NCBI RefSeq assembly: GCF_007362775.1
Contig: NZ_CP041692.1
Coordinates: 2,728,001 to 2,792,000, forward strand
DNA: 64,000 nt
Direction of reading: 5' to 3'
Source: Microlunatus elymi
Lineage (GTDB): Bacteria > Actinomycetota > Actinomycetes > Propionibacteriales > Propionibacteriaceae
Positions 8,842-17,020 of this stretch are shown here, piece by piece; position 1 is the stretch's first letter, and every line of letters begins with the position of its first letter. A program made the translations under genes and the position numbers. The notes below the pieces were generated by a model that had not been told where the DNA came from, did no database searches, and saw nothing but the letters and a program-made list of their open reading frames with translations.

Positions 8842-9932
8842 TCGTCGGCCTGATCGCCGCATTTGTCGCCGTACTGATCGTCTTCCGTACGGTCCGGATC
8901 GTGCCCCAGGCACGGGTCGGCAACGTGGAGCGACTCGGCCGCTACACCCGTACCTTGCAACCGGGCATGAACATCGTGATCCCGTTCGTGGATCGGGTCC
9001 GGCCGTTGATCGACATCCGCGAGCAGGTGGTGTCGTTCGAGCCGCGGGCGGTGATCACCGAGGACAACCTGAGCGTGCACATCGACACCGTGCTCTACTT
9101 CCAGGTCACCAACCCGCGAGATGCCGCCTACGAGATCGCCAACTACATCCAGGCCATCGAGCAGCTGACCGTGACGACGTTACGGAACGTGATCGGCAGT
9201 CTTGATCTGGAGAAGGTGCTGACCTCCCGCGAACACATCAACTCCACCCTGCGCGGGGTGCTGGACGAGGCCTCCGGCAAGTGGGGCATCCGGGTCAATC
9301 GGGTCGAGATCAAGGGCATCGAGCCCCCGGCCACCATCCGGGAGGCGATGGAGAAGCAGATGCGCGCCGAGCGGGAGAAGCGGGCCGCGATCCTCAATGC
9401 CGAAGGCGTACGGCAGTCCCGGATCCTCACCGCGGAGGGCGAACGGCAGGCCGCGATCCTGACCGCCGAAGGCCACCGGCAGGCTCAGATCCTGAACGCG
9501 GAAGGCGAAGCCAAGGCGATCGACACCGTCTTCCAGGCCGTACATCGCAACGATCCCGACCCGAAGCTGCTGGCCTATCAATACCTGCAGGTGCTGCCCG
9601 AACTGGCCAAGGGTCAGGGCAACACCTTCTGGGTGATTCCCAGCGAGGTCACCAGCGCGCTCACGCACGTCGCGCACGCCTTCGATCCCGCCGCGCTGAC
9701 AGACGGTAGTGACGCGATCGCCGAACTACCTTCTGACAAGGCCCAGCCTTCGGGCACGGCGCGTCCTGCTGACAAGGCGAGCGACCTCGGCCATGTGCCG
9801 GTGTTGCGGCACGCGCAGGACCGGTTCACCATGCGGCGCCGGGCCGAGCTGAACAAGAAGACCGCTGCCCAGCGGCGCAGTCTGTCGGCTGCTCAGAACG
9901 GCAACGCCCCGACGAATGGTGCTGCCCAGTAA
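8829..9932 (+). CDS. SPFH/stomatin-prohibitin family membrane protein
   Basis: A 367-residue protein starting at GTG 8829, overlapping nfeD by 13 bases. It has one N-terminal membrane helix (about 3-20), then an SPFH domain (RTVRIVPQARVGNVERLGRY through GIEPPATIREAMEKQM). A coiled coil follows with four near-identical repeats of ILTAEGxRQ (about residues 195-235), then a tail rich in Ala, Ser and basic residues. Family members oligomerise into membrane rings and scaffold microdomains and proteases. The exact repeats are more regular than usual. The end of the transcript is marked by a hairpin about 15 bp downstream. Confidence 0.9.
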   Translation: MAALIVGLIAAFVAVLIVFRTVRIVPQARVGNVERLGRYTRTLQPGMNIVIPFVDRVRPLIDIREQVVSFEPRAVITEDNLSVHIDTVLYFQVTNPRDAAYEIANYIQAIEQLTVTTLRNVIGSLDLEKVLTSREHINSTLRGVLDEASGKWGIRVNRVEIKGIEPPATIREAMEKQMRAEREKRAAILNAEGVRQSRILTAEGERQAAILTAEGHRQAQILNAEGEAKAIDTVFQAVHRNDPDPKLLAYQYLQVLPELAKGQGNTFWVIPSEVTSALTHVAHAFDPAALTDGSDAIAELPSDKAQPSGTARPADKASDLGHVPVLRHAQDRFTMRRRAELNKKTAAQRRSLSAAQNGNAPTNGAAQ

Positions 9933-9945
9933 CAGAATCTCGTAC

Positions 9946-9983
9946 GAGAACAGTCCCGTGAGTGCGACCACGGGACTGCTCTC
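9946..9983 (+). terminator. Hairpin after the SPFH gene
   Basis: CAGTCCCGTG (9951-9960) and CACGGGACTG (9969-9978) form a perfect 10-bp stem with an 8-nt loop. After one mismatch, GAGA/TCTC extends it by four pairs. It lies 14 bp beyond the SPFH stop. There is no T-tract, so it is a terminator of the actinobacterial hairpin-only type, or an RNA end-stabiliser. Confidence 0.6.
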
Positions 9984-9999
9984 ATACGACAGGGGACTG

Positions 10000-10051
10000 C
10001 TCAGTACGAGAGTGGTGCTGCTCAGTACGAGAGTCGTGCTGCTCAGTACGA
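10000..10051. repeat. 21-bp tandem repeat overlapping a stop codon
   Basis: Units CTCAGTACGAGAGTGGTGCTG (10000-10020) and the same with one change (10021-10041) are followed by a partial third copy. The partial copy supplies the stop codon of the minus-strand dehydrogenase gene at 10043. The repeat has therefore formed at, or been captured by, the 3' end of that gene. It is transcribed from both sides (convergent genes). Confidence 0.7.
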
Positions 10052-11017
10052 CAGCGGCGCCGGGCCGAGCTCGTCGAGGAGCTGCTGCATCTTCACGTAC
10101 GCCTTGTTCCGGTACGCGACCAGTTCCGGCGTGGCATCGGCCGGGACGTTGAGGAAACCGGCGCCGGACTTCGTGCCGAGCTTGCCCGCATCCACCAGCT
10201 TCTCCAGGATCTCCGGGGTGGCGAAGCGCTCCGGGAACCCGCTCTGCAGCGACTCGTAGCAGAACTTGTACACGTCCAGCCCGGCCATGTCGGCGATCGC
10301 GAACGGGCCGAAGAAGGGCAGCCGGAAACCGAACGTGGTCCGCACGATGGTGTCGATGTCCTCGACCGTGGCGGTGCCCTCGTCGACCAGCTGAGTCGCT
10401 TCGTGGAAGAGCGCGTACTGCAGACGGTTCAGCACGAAGCCGACCGCGTCGTTGACCCGGGCGGTCTCCTTGCCGGTGGAGCGGACGACCTCCTCGGCAT
10501 GGGAGATCGTCTCCTCCGACGTGTTGTCGTGCGGGATGATCTCGACGCCGGGGATGAACGGGGACGGGTTGGAGAAGTGCACACCGAGGAAGCGCGCGTT
10601 GTTGTCGACCGCGTCGGCCATCGAGTTGATCGAGATGGTGGAGGTGTTGCTCGCGATGATCGCGTCCGGCCGGGCGGCGGCGCTGATCCGGCCGAGAATC
10701 TCCTTCTTCAGTTCGAGTTTCTCCGGCACCGCCTCCTCGATCACGTCGGCGTCGGCGACGGCGTCCTCGATCGAGGTCGCCGCGGTCAGGTGCTCGTCGA
10801 TGATCTTGGTCGAACCGGGCTGGAAGAGTTCGTCGGCGACGAACGCGTCGGACTCGGTCAGCAGCCGTTGCCGGTTCTTCTCCGCCACCTCGGCCGACAC
10901 GTCGGCCAGCACGACCTGATGTCCGGCCAGCGCCAGCACCTGGGCGATGCCGCCGCCCATGTAGCCGGACCCGACGATCGCGATCTTGAGGGGGTTGTCT
11001 GTCTGGGTAATGGCCAT
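10043..11017 (-). CDS. 3-hydroxyacyl-CoA (3-hydroxybutyryl-CoA) dehydrogenase family protein
   Basis: A 324-residue NAD-dependent 3-hydroxyacyl-CoA dehydrogenase of the short stand-alone type (PaaH/FadB2-like). The N-terminal Rossmann motif is IVGSGYMGGGIAQVLALAGH. The active site includes ASNTSTISI and the His of GVHFSNPSP. The C-terminal helical dimerisation domain contains NRLQYALFHEATQLVDEG. Likely reaction: oxidation of L-3-hydroxybutyryl-CoA or another hydroxyacyl-CoA. Related enzymes act on L-gulonate, so the substrate is uncertain. The gene is alone on its strand, with glycerate kinase upstream in the same direction after 59 bp. Confidence 0.85.
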   Translation of the reverse strand: MAITQTDNPLKIAIVGSGYMGGGIAQVLALAGHQVVLADVSAEVAEKNRQRLLTESDAFVADELFQPGSTKIIDEHLTAATSIEDAVADADVIEEAVPEKLELKKEILGRISAAARPDAIIASNTSTISINSMADAVDNNARFLGVHFSNPSPFIPGVEIIPHDNTSEETISHAEEVVRSTGKETARVNDAVGFVLNRLQYALFHEATQLVDEGTATVEDIDTIVRTTFGFRLPFFGPFAIADMAGLDVYKFCYESLQSGFPERFATPEILEKLVDAGKLGTKSGAGFLNVPADATPELVAYRNKAYVKMQQLLDELGPAPLSY

Positions 11018-11076
11018 GGTGGGCGCGATCCTTTCGACCGAAAAATATAGGATTTCGCTGCTGATTCTTGCACCGA
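11018..11076 (-). promoter_or_regulatory. Short promoter-like gap upstream of the dehydrogenase
   Basis: On the minus strand this gap contains TATATT (11049 down to 11044), unusually AT-rich for the region and well placed as a -10 box for the downstream dehydrogenase. AAAGGA lies about 10 bases before its ATG. No convincing -35 was seen. Inference from base composition only. Confidence 0.35.
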
Positions 11077-12249
11077 TCAGAGCAGGGTGGCTGCGCGGGC
11101 TCCCGCTTCGGACAGCCAGCGTTCGGGTTCGGCGATCGCGGCCTCGGCAGTGCCGGCCAATTCGGTCAACCCGATCGCCGGTACGCCCTCCAGTTGCAGT
11201 GCGACCTGACCGGCCACCACCAGCGCCGTCACCTCGGCTGCCGCCGCCTGCTGGAGTACGTGGCCGACCACCTTGCCGGTCAGCGAGGTCCGGTCGAATC
11301 GGCCCTCGCCGGTGATCACCAGATCGGCCTGGGGGAGCGAAGCGTGCAGCCCCGCCAGTTCGGCCAGGTACGGCGCGCCGGGTCGGATCTCGGCGCCCAG
11401 GCCGGCCACCAACCCGTAGCCGAGTCCGCCGGCGGCACCCATCCCCGGCCGGTCGGTCGGGCCGCCAAGCAGCCCGGCGAACCGGGCCAGGGCGGCGTCC
11501 AGCAGCGCGACCTGACCGTCGTCGGCGCCCTTCTGCGGACCGAAGACGACGGCGGCGCCGTGCACGCCGAGCAGCGGTGCCTCGACGTCGCTGAGCATGA
11601 TCAGGTGCTCCGGCCGGCGGGCCTCGCCGCGGATCTCGGCCAGCACGGCCAGCCCACCACCGCCCGGCGGCACCGGTTTGCCGTCGGCGTCCAACAGTTC
11701 GAGTCCGAGCGCGGACAGCGCGCCGGCGCCGCCGTCGGTGCTGGCCGATCCGCCCGCGCCGACGATCACCGTGCGCATGCCGGCGTCCAATGCTGCCCCG
11801 ATCAACTGGCCGAGCCCGTAGGTGCCGGCACCGAGCGGATCCAGATATTCCATCAGCGGCAGCCCGGAGACCGAGGCCATCTCGATCACCGCGGTGTCGC
11901 CGCCGAGCTGCAGCCAGTGGCCGATGACCGATCGGCCGTCCGGTCCGAGCAGCTCGCCGACCTCGTGCAGCACGCCGTCGGTACGGGCCGCGGCCACTGC
12001 CGCGACCGTGCCTTCGCCGCCGTCGGCGAGTGGACGATTGAGAATTTGATCATGAGGCCGGATCCGCCGCCAGCCGGCCGCGATCGCGGCGGCCGCATCC
12101 TGGGCGGAAACGCTGCCCTTGAAGGAATCCGGGGCGATCACCACCGTACGCGGATCGGTCGCGGCAGGGGTCGGCTCGCGGCTCTGTTGATCATGGTCGA
12201 ACTGGGCGTGAGAATCTTGGCTAACCGGGTCGAAATCCTGCGAAGGCAT
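11077..12249 (-). CDS. Glycerate 2-kinase family protein
   Basis: A 390-residue glycerate kinase of the GarK/GlxK family, which phosphorylates D-glycerate with ATP and links glyoxylate or glycerate use to glycolysis. Family landmarks: VVIAPDSFKGSVSAQDAAAAI near residue 37, LADGGEGTV, IVGAGGSASTDGGAGALSALG, and the C-terminal ADLVITGEGRFDRTSLTGK. ATG 12249 is the first start that gives family-like length. The N-terminal 35 residues (SHAQFDHDQQSREPTPAA) are poorly ordered and encode a copy of the iterated TTGATCATG motif. It is divergent from the S9 peptidase with 47 bp between starts. Confidence 0.9.
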   Translation of the reverse strand: MPSQDFDPVSQDSHAQFDHDQQSREPTPAATDPRTVVIAPDSFKGSVSAQDAAAAIAAGWRRIRPHDQILNRPLADGGEGTVAAVAAARTDGVLHEVGELLGPDGRSVIGHWLQLGGDTAVIEMASVSGLPLMEYLDPLGAGTYGLGQLIGAALDAGMRTVIVGAGGSASTDGGAGALSALGLELLDADGKPVPPGGGGLAVLAEIRGEARRPEHLIMLSDVEAPLLGVHGAAVVFGPQKGADDGQVALLDAALARFAGLLGGPTDRPGMGAAGGLGYGLVAGLGAEIRPGAPYLAELAGLHASLPQADLVITGEGRFDRTSLTGKVVGHVLQQAAAAEVTALVVAGQVALQLEGVPAIGLTELAGTAEAAIAEPERWLSEAGARAATLL

Positions 12250-12296
12250 GGCATAGTCTTGCGCGGCCGGGATGGACCGCTGACACGAGGTGGCTG

Positions 12297-14423
12297 ATGA
12301 CGACTCCGGAGTCCGTTGATACAAAACAAAGCGACGAGCAGGACCCCGACGAGGTGCCGCTGGGCTCGCCCTGGGCAGATCTTCGGGCCTACATCGCCAC
12401 GCCCCGACTGGGGTCGCTGGTGCTGTCGGCCGACGGATCGACGCTGCTGGTATCGGTCAACGAACTTGATCATGAGCAGACCGGCTACCGCAGCAGCTGG
12501 TGGAAGCTCGACCCGTCCGGGGCCGCCCCGGCCCGTCGGCTGACCCGATCGGTCGAGGGCGAGAGCCTGGCCGCGTTCCTGCCCGGCGGCGATCTGATCT
12601 TCAGCTCCGGCCGGCCGGCGCCGCCGGTGACCAAGGAGTACGGGCCGAACCCGGAGATCGAGCCGAGCGACCAGGACGGGGTGCTGTGGTGCCTGCCGGT
12701 CGGCGGCGGCGAGGCGTATCCGATCGCACGCCGTTTCGGCGGCTGGGAAGGGGTTCTGCCGGCTCGTCGCAGCAACAGTGTCTTGTTCAGCGCGGCCGGA
12801 TTCCCCGGCACGGCGGACGAGAAGCAAGATCAAAAACTGCGCAAGCTGCGCAAGAGCAAGAAGATCAGCGCGTTGCTGCACGACAGCTATCCGGTCCGCT
12901 ACTGGGACCACGACCTTGGTGGCTCCGAGACCCGGCTGTACGCCACCGAGCTGGCCGGATCCGAAGTTGATCATGGTGATCTGCGGGTGGACCTGGACAA
13001 GATCACCCGGCTGATGCCCGACGCGGGTCGGCGTCTCGACGACGTCCAGGCGATCGCCGAGGACGGCAGCTTCGCCGTGGTGGGCCGGAAGACTCCGAAG
13101 CCGCGGGGCAAGACGCAGGTGTCGCTGGTCGAAGTTGATCTTGTGTCCGGTGAGACGATCGTGCGGGCCGAGGCCGAGGGTGCCGAGTTCGGCAACGCGG
13201 TGATCAGCCCGGACGGTACCTTGATCGTGGCGATCCGGGAGACCGAGCCGACCGCGACCGAGCCGCCCACGGTTCGGCTGTGGCTGATCGACCGGGCCAC
13301 CGGCGAGGGCCGGGTGCTGGCCGAGGACTGGGATCGCTGGCCGTCTCCAGTCGCGTTCTCGCCGGATTCGCGGACGCTCTACGTGACCGCCGACGAGGAC
13401 GGTGACTCGCCGATCTTCGCGATCGACCTGTCTGGTCAGGGTGCGGAGCCGAAGCGGCTGACCGGTGACGGGGCGTTCTCCTCCGTACTGCTGGCACCGG
13501 CCGGGGATCGGCTGTACGCCGTGCGGACCTCGTACGCGGATCCGGGCAGCATCGTCGCCGTCGACACCGTGTCCGGGGAGTTGACCGACCTGCCGTCCCC
13601 GGTGACCTATCCCGAGCCGCCCGGGCAGTTGCTGGACGTGGAGACGCGCGCCGCCGACGGCGTACGGATTCGGAGCTATCTCGCGCTGCCGTCCGGAGCG
13701 TCGGCGGAGCATCCTGCGCCCTTGGCGCTGTGGATCCACGGCGGGCCGCTGAGCTCGTGGAACGCCTGGAGTTGGCGGTGGAATCCGTGGCTGCTGGTCT
13801 CCCAGGGCTATGCCGTGCTGTTGCCCGACCCGGCGCTGTCCACCGGTTACGGCCAGGACTTCATCCGCCGCGGTTGGGGGCGCTGGGGTGCCGAGCCGTT
13901 CACCGACCTGATGGCGGCGACCGACGCCGTACTGGAACGTGACGAAATCTCCTCCGACAAGCCGGTCGCGATGGGCGGATCCTTCGGCGGGTACATGGCC
14001 AACTGGGTGGCGGGGCACACGGACCGGTTCGCCGGCATCGTCAGCCACGCGAGCCTGTGGAACCTGGACGCGTTCCGCTACACGACCGATTTCGGCGTCT
14101 ACTGGCTGCCGGAGCTGAACGACCGGATGGTGGCCGACTACTCGCCGCATCGGGCCGCCGACGACATCCGTACGCCGATGCTGGTGATCCACGGTGACAA
14201 GGACTATCGGGTGCCGATCTCGGAGGGGCTCGGGCTGTGGGCCGAGTTGGTCTCGCGGCACGAGGGAGACCCGGAGGAACTGCCGCACAAGTTCCTCTAC
14301 TTCCCCGACGAGAACCACTGGGTGCTCAGTCCGCAGCACGCAATCGTCTGGTACGAGACCGTCTGGTCCTTCCTGAAATCGGTACGCGGAGACGGGAATT
14401 TTGAGCGATCGCGCGTGTTGTAG
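12297..14423 (+). CDS. S9 family prolyl oligopeptidase / acylaminoacyl-peptidase
   Basis: A 708-residue serine peptidase of clan SC, family S9. The first two thirds is a beta-propeller with repeated strands (LVLSADGSTLLVSV, FSPDSRTLYVTA, LLAPAGDRLYAV). The C-terminal alpha/beta-hydrolase domain has the nucleophile Ser562 in GGSFGGYM, Asp636 in HGDKDYRVP and His674 in DENHWV. Such enzymes remove acylated or proline-containing ends of short peptides in the cytoplasm; no signal peptide is present. Several copies of TTGATCATG/TTGATCTTG occur in its coding sequence. Exact specificity is not deducible. Confidence 0.9.
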   Translation: MTTPESVDTKQSDEQDPDEVPLGSPWADLRAYIATPRLGSLVLSADGSTLLVSVNELDHEQTGYRSSWWKLDPSGAAPARRLTRSVEGESLAAFLPGGDLIFSSGRPAPPVTKEYGPNPEIEPSDQDGVLWCLPVGGGEAYPIARRFGGWEGVLPARRSNSVLFSAAGFPGTADEKQDQKLRKLRKSKKISALLHDSYPVRYWDHDLGGSETRLYATELAGSEVDHGDLRVDLDKITRLMPDAGRRLDDVQAIAEDGSFAVVGRKTPKPRGKTQVSLVEVDLVSGETIVRAEAEGAEFGNAVISPDGTLIVAIRETEPTATEPPTVRLWLIDRATGEGRVLAEDWDRWPSPVAFSPDSRTLYVTADEDGDSPIFAIDLSGQGAEPKRLTGDGAFSSVLLAPAGDRLYAVRTSYADPGSIVAVDTVSGELTDLPSPVTYPEPPGQLLDVETRAADGVRIRSYLALPSGASAEHPAPLALWIHGGPLSSWNAWSWRWNPWLLVSQGYAVLLPDPALSTGYGQDFIRRGWGRWGAEPFTDLMAATDAVLERDEISSDKPVAMGGSFGGYMANWVAGHTDRFAGIVSHASLWNLDAFRYTTDFGVYWLPELNDRMVADYSPHRAADDIRTPMLVIHGDKDYRVPISEGLGLWAELVSRHEGDPEELPHKFLYFPDENHWVLSPQHAIVWYETVWSFLKSVRGDGNFERSRVL

Positions 14424-14664
14424 CAGCACGATCCGGTGGGGCTTGACCGGATGTGGTATGCATTGCGCTCTCGGATCTCAGTGGTCGGGGCGTAGCGCGG
14501 ACATCGTCCGGCGAGCCGAACCGGTCAGGACCGAGTAGCAACGCTCGTACGGCAGAACAGAAGTTTGTGGTAACCCGGGCGACCTTCGCGACGGAGCTGT
14601 CGAACCGACGGCCGGGATGGATGGTGGATACGAGCTCGGGCCTCGGGTCCGGGAGGGAAAGAGA
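14424..14664 (+). promoter_or_regulatory. Upstream region of the DUF4193 gene
   Basis: These 241 bp lie between the S9 peptidase and the DUF4193 gene. TTGACC occurs at about 14441, but no well-spaced -10 box follows. GGGAGG lies 8 bases before ATG 14665. An in-frame ATG at 14617 without a good ribosome-binding site was not used. Nothing else was recognised. Confidence 0.3.
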
Positions 14665-14964
14665 ATGGCGACTGATTACGACGCCCCACGCAAGACCGAC
14701 GAGGACGTCAGCGAAGACAGCATCGAGGAACTGAAGAATCGGCGCAACGACAAGAACTCGGGCAAGGTCGACGAGGACGAGGCGGAGGCCGCCGAGTCGT
14801 TCGAGTTGCCCGGCGCCGACCTCTCGCACGAGGAACTGACCGTACGAGTCCTGCCGCGGCAGGCCGACGAGTTCACCTGTGCGAGCTGCTTCCTGGTGCG
14901 CCACCGCAGTCAGCTGGCCGAAGAACGCAACGGCCAGATGTACTGCGTCGACTGCGCCGGCTGA
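14665..14964 (+). CDS. DUF4193 family protein (zinc-ribbon-like)
   Basis: A 99-residue protein beginning MATDYDAPRKTDEDVSEDS, the characteristic start of the actinobacterial DUF4193 family. The middle is highly acidic and likely disordered. The C-terminus has two CxxC pairs (CASC and CVDC) about 22 residues apart, probably binding zinc. The function is unknown. In Mycobacterium the family member is adjacent to the DUF3093 and dut genes. Here the next syntenic gene (DUF3093) is 2 kb away because an AbiEi-like gene, repeats and a DUF4235 gene lie between. GGGAGG supports the start. Confidence 0.88.
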   Translation: MATDYDAPRKTDEDVSEDSIEELKNRRNDKNSGKVDEDEAEAAESFELPGADLSHEELTVRVLPRQADEFTCASCFLVRHRSQLAEERNGQMYCVDCAG

Positions 14965-15057
14965 CGCCCAACTCACGCACCGGGGCCGCATCCCACGCGT
15001 GGACGCGGCCCCGTTCGCATGCCCAGCCCCGCCCGCCGCCGAGTTCGCGCCCGGTCA

Positions 15058-15125
15058 CAGTCGCGCGCGAAATCTTCTGCCGCGCGCCGTATTTCGGGTG
15101 CGCGGGTAGTTCTTGGGTGCGGCTG
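15058..15125. repeat. 68-bp four-unit palindromic element, copy 2
   Basis: The same 68-bp layout as copy 1: CAGTCGCGCGCGAAA at the left, GTATTTCGGGTGCGC at the centre, and TCTTGGGTGCGGCTG at the right. It lies between the convergent DUF4193 and AbiEi-like genes, where a bidirectional terminator would be expected. It forms the left flank of the AbiEi-like gene. Confidence 0.82.
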
Positions 15126-15164
15126 ATGGCCGCGACCGGTCCGGGGGATGATCATCCCGATCAC

Positions 15165-16073
15165 CTAGACCCAGAGGCCGGCTCGAGCAAAGGCCCGCTC
15201 GATGCGAGCGATCAGGATCTGGGGGTGCCAGAGGTCGTCCCAGATCCAGCGGACAACGATGTAGCCGAGGTCACGGAGGCGATCTTCGCGGATCTTCTCC
15301 CGGATGACCGCATCCGCAGGAGTTTCGCCGGGGCGCAGCAGTCGGCCGTACTTGATCTTGCCGTCGAATTCGCCGATGACTTTGTACTCGCGCCACAGGA
15401 AGTCCACTCGCGCATCCTCATCAAGCTCGGCACCGAGGATCTCGACCTGTAACTCAGGACGCGGGACCTGATTCTGGTGCAAGACGACCCGACTGATCGA
15501 CTCTCCGGCGCTCTCGCTGTCTGCGTCGAGCAGCGCCGCGGCGTGCCGGGCACGGCTTACTCCTCGACGCGCCTTGGCCATCTCCAGCTGTTCCACCATC
15601 TCGGCCAGATCCATGCCGAGCCGCAAGGCCATGTCGCCGGCGGCGACCGACTGTGCGATCGAAACCGTACGGGCATGGTCGACAAACGTCCGCGCGAGCG
15701 AGGTCACCGGTATGCCGTCGACCTCTGCGACGTCGGCGGCCCCGAGTGGAGCAACGTGCAGATGAACGTTCGGCCGAATCCTGCCGCCGGCGACTCGATT
15801 TCGGGTCAGATGGACCTTCCGAACCGCGTTGGACCAGATCGGCAGATCGTGCATCACGGCGGCCGAACCGAAGCTCGCGACCGACTCTCCGCTCGAGAGT
15901 TCCATCGTGGCTTCGACCCGCAGGCGGTGCTCGGCCTCGAGATCGCGTTCCATCGGTGCTACGTAGACACCGTGCCGAAGGCGTTCAAGCTCGCCGTTTC
16001 GTTGCAGCCGTTGCAGTTCCTTCTGCGAGACCCCGGCCGCCGTGAGGTCCCTGGATAGTTGATAGTCCTTCAC
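15165..16073 (-). CDS. AbiEi-type antitoxin-domain protein with DUF559/PD-(D/E)XK-like C-terminus
   Basis: A 302-residue protein of a widespread actinobacterial family annotated as type IV AbiEi antitoxin domain proteins. The N-terminus (about 1-45) is a winged helix ending RLRHGVYVAP. The middle contains IPVTSLARTFVDHA. The C-terminus looks like a restriction-endonuclease fold: ARVDFLWREYKVIGEFDGKIKY gives an Asp, then an E-x-(D)-G-K pattern, followed by REDRLRDLGYIVVRW. No AbiEii toxin gene is adjacent, so it is an orphan; the family may be a nuclease or regulator in its own right. Copies of the 68-bp repeat flank it on both sides. Confidence 0.8.
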   Translation of the reverse strand: MKDYQLSRDLTAAGVSQKELQRLQRNGELERLRHGVYVAPMERDLEAEHRLRVEATMELSSGESVASFGSAAVMHDLPIWSNAVRKVHLTRNRVAGGRIRPNVHLHVAPLGAADVAEVDGIPVTSLARTFVDHARTVSIAQSVAAGDMALRLGMDLAEMVEQLEMAKARRGVSRARHAAALLDADSESAGESISRVVLHQNQVPRPELQVEILGAELDEDARVDFLWREYKVIGEFDGKIKYGRLLRPGETPADAVIREKIREDRLRDLGYIVVRWIWDDLWHPQILIARIERAFARAGLWV

Positions 16074-16198
16074 GTCCTATACATTCCGCCGTCAGACCGG
16101 AAGTGGCCGGGGCTGTGGACAGCGCTTCGAAGCAGCTTGCCCGTCTGTGGACAACTGCCTGGAAGCCCGCAGCGCGCTCGGTCGAAACCCCCGTTGTG

Positions 16199-16249
16199 CA
16201 GCCGCGCGCGAAATCGTCTCCCGCACCCGATATCGCCGGGCCGACGCCA
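16199..16249. repeat. Partial copy of the 68-bp element
   Basis: The first unit CAGCCGCGCGCGAAA (16199-16213), a 4-nt spacer and a second unit CTCCCGCACCCGATA (16218-16232) match the left half of the element. The right half is degenerate or deleted, and a complete copy begins immediately at 16250. This gives a near-tandem arrangement. Confidence 0.65.
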
Positions 16250-16317
16250 CAGCCGCGCGCAAGATCTTCCGCCGCACCCGGTATTTCGGTCGCGCGGGTG
16301 GTTTTTGGGTGCGGCTG
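16250..16317. repeat. 68-bp four-unit palindromic element, copy 3
   Basis: A complete copy: left unit CAGCCGCGCGCAAGA, second unit CCGCCGCACCCGGTA, inverted TTTCGGTCGCGCGGG, and right unit TTTTGGGTGCGGCTG, with 4-nt spacers. It lies in the 407-bp gap between two minus-strand genes (DUF4235 upstream of its end, AbiEi start). That gap holds no gene. Confidence 0.85.
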
Positions 16318-16340
16318 ATGATGGGGACCGGGGAGGCGGA

Positions 16341-16371
16341 CAGCCGCACCCGAAATCACCGGGGATCACTA
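16341..16371. repeat. Single-unit remnant of the 68-bp element
   Basis: CAGCCGCACCCGAAA at 16341-16355 equals one 15-nt unit of the element, followed by about 16 unrelated bases and then a complete copy at 16372. It probably marks an internal deletion between tandem copies. Confidence 0.55.
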
Positions 16372-16439
16372 CAGCCGCGCGCGAACTGTGCTCCCGCACC
16401 CGGTATTTGGCGCGCGGGGGTCACTCTTGCGCGCGGCTG
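16372..16439. repeat. 68-bp four-unit palindromic element, copy 4
   Basis: A complete 68-bp copy with left unit CAGCCGCGCGCGAAC and right unit TCTTGCGCGCGGCTG. It lies 42 bp beyond the stop of the minus-strand DUF4235 gene, so like the others it is at the 3' side of a gene. Confidence 0.85.
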
Positions 16440-16480
16440 TGGTGGGACGCGGGTACGGGACGCCCCGCGGCGGAACCGGG

Positions 16481-16774
16481 CTAGACCTTGAGCTTGATCT
16501 GGGGGATGCCGGGCGCCTTGGTGCCCATGTCCTTGGCCCAGCGGGTGGCGGCGAATCGGGTGACGACGAACTGGGTCAGGCCGATGCCGATGCCGCTGGC
16601 CAAAGCCCAACCGGCGGCTTCGGCGAGTGGGGTGTCCGGATCGGTGGGCGACGGCGGCTTCTTACCGGTGATCGACTTCCAGGCGATGCTGATCCCTTTC
16701 TGGGCGGCGATCGTGGTGGCGGTCCCGAGCACGCCCACGTAGACCTTCCAGACCAGCTTGGACGAGGTGCCCAT
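16481..16774 (-). CDS. DUF4235 family small membrane protein
   Basis: A 97-residue protein with the DUF4235 pattern. An N-terminal segment (KLVWKVYVGVLGTATTIAAQKG) leads to a central WKSITGKKPP loop. A second hydrophobic helix follows (EAAGWALASGIGIGLTQFVVTRFAA), then a short basic tail. These small actinobacterial membrane proteins have no assigned function. AGGAGT lies just upstream of ATG 16774. It is a single-gene unit between the AbiEi-like gene and the divergent DUF3093 gene. Confidence 0.8.
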   Translation of the reverse strand: MGTSSKLVWKVYVGVLGTATTIAAQKGISIAWKSITGKKPPSPTDPDTPLAEAAGWALASGIGIGLTQFVVTRFAATRWAKDMGTKAPGIPQIKLKV

Positions 16775-17020
16775 CTGTCACTCCTTTGCCAGGGAACTGC
16801 CGCTGTCCTTACCCGGCCGCCGAGCGATCGACGCACAAGGACCAGGTTTCGCGTCGAGCCTATCGGCCCTGCAGCCGGATCGATCCGAGCGAGCTGCTCG
16901 GGACAATGAGCAATAGACAATGAGCAGTAGACGACTACCGCGGCGACGGCGACGAGAATCACGCTGTACGCGGCGCCGTACGATGCGCCGGTTGGACGCC
17001 AAGTCCCGTACGGTTGGGGC

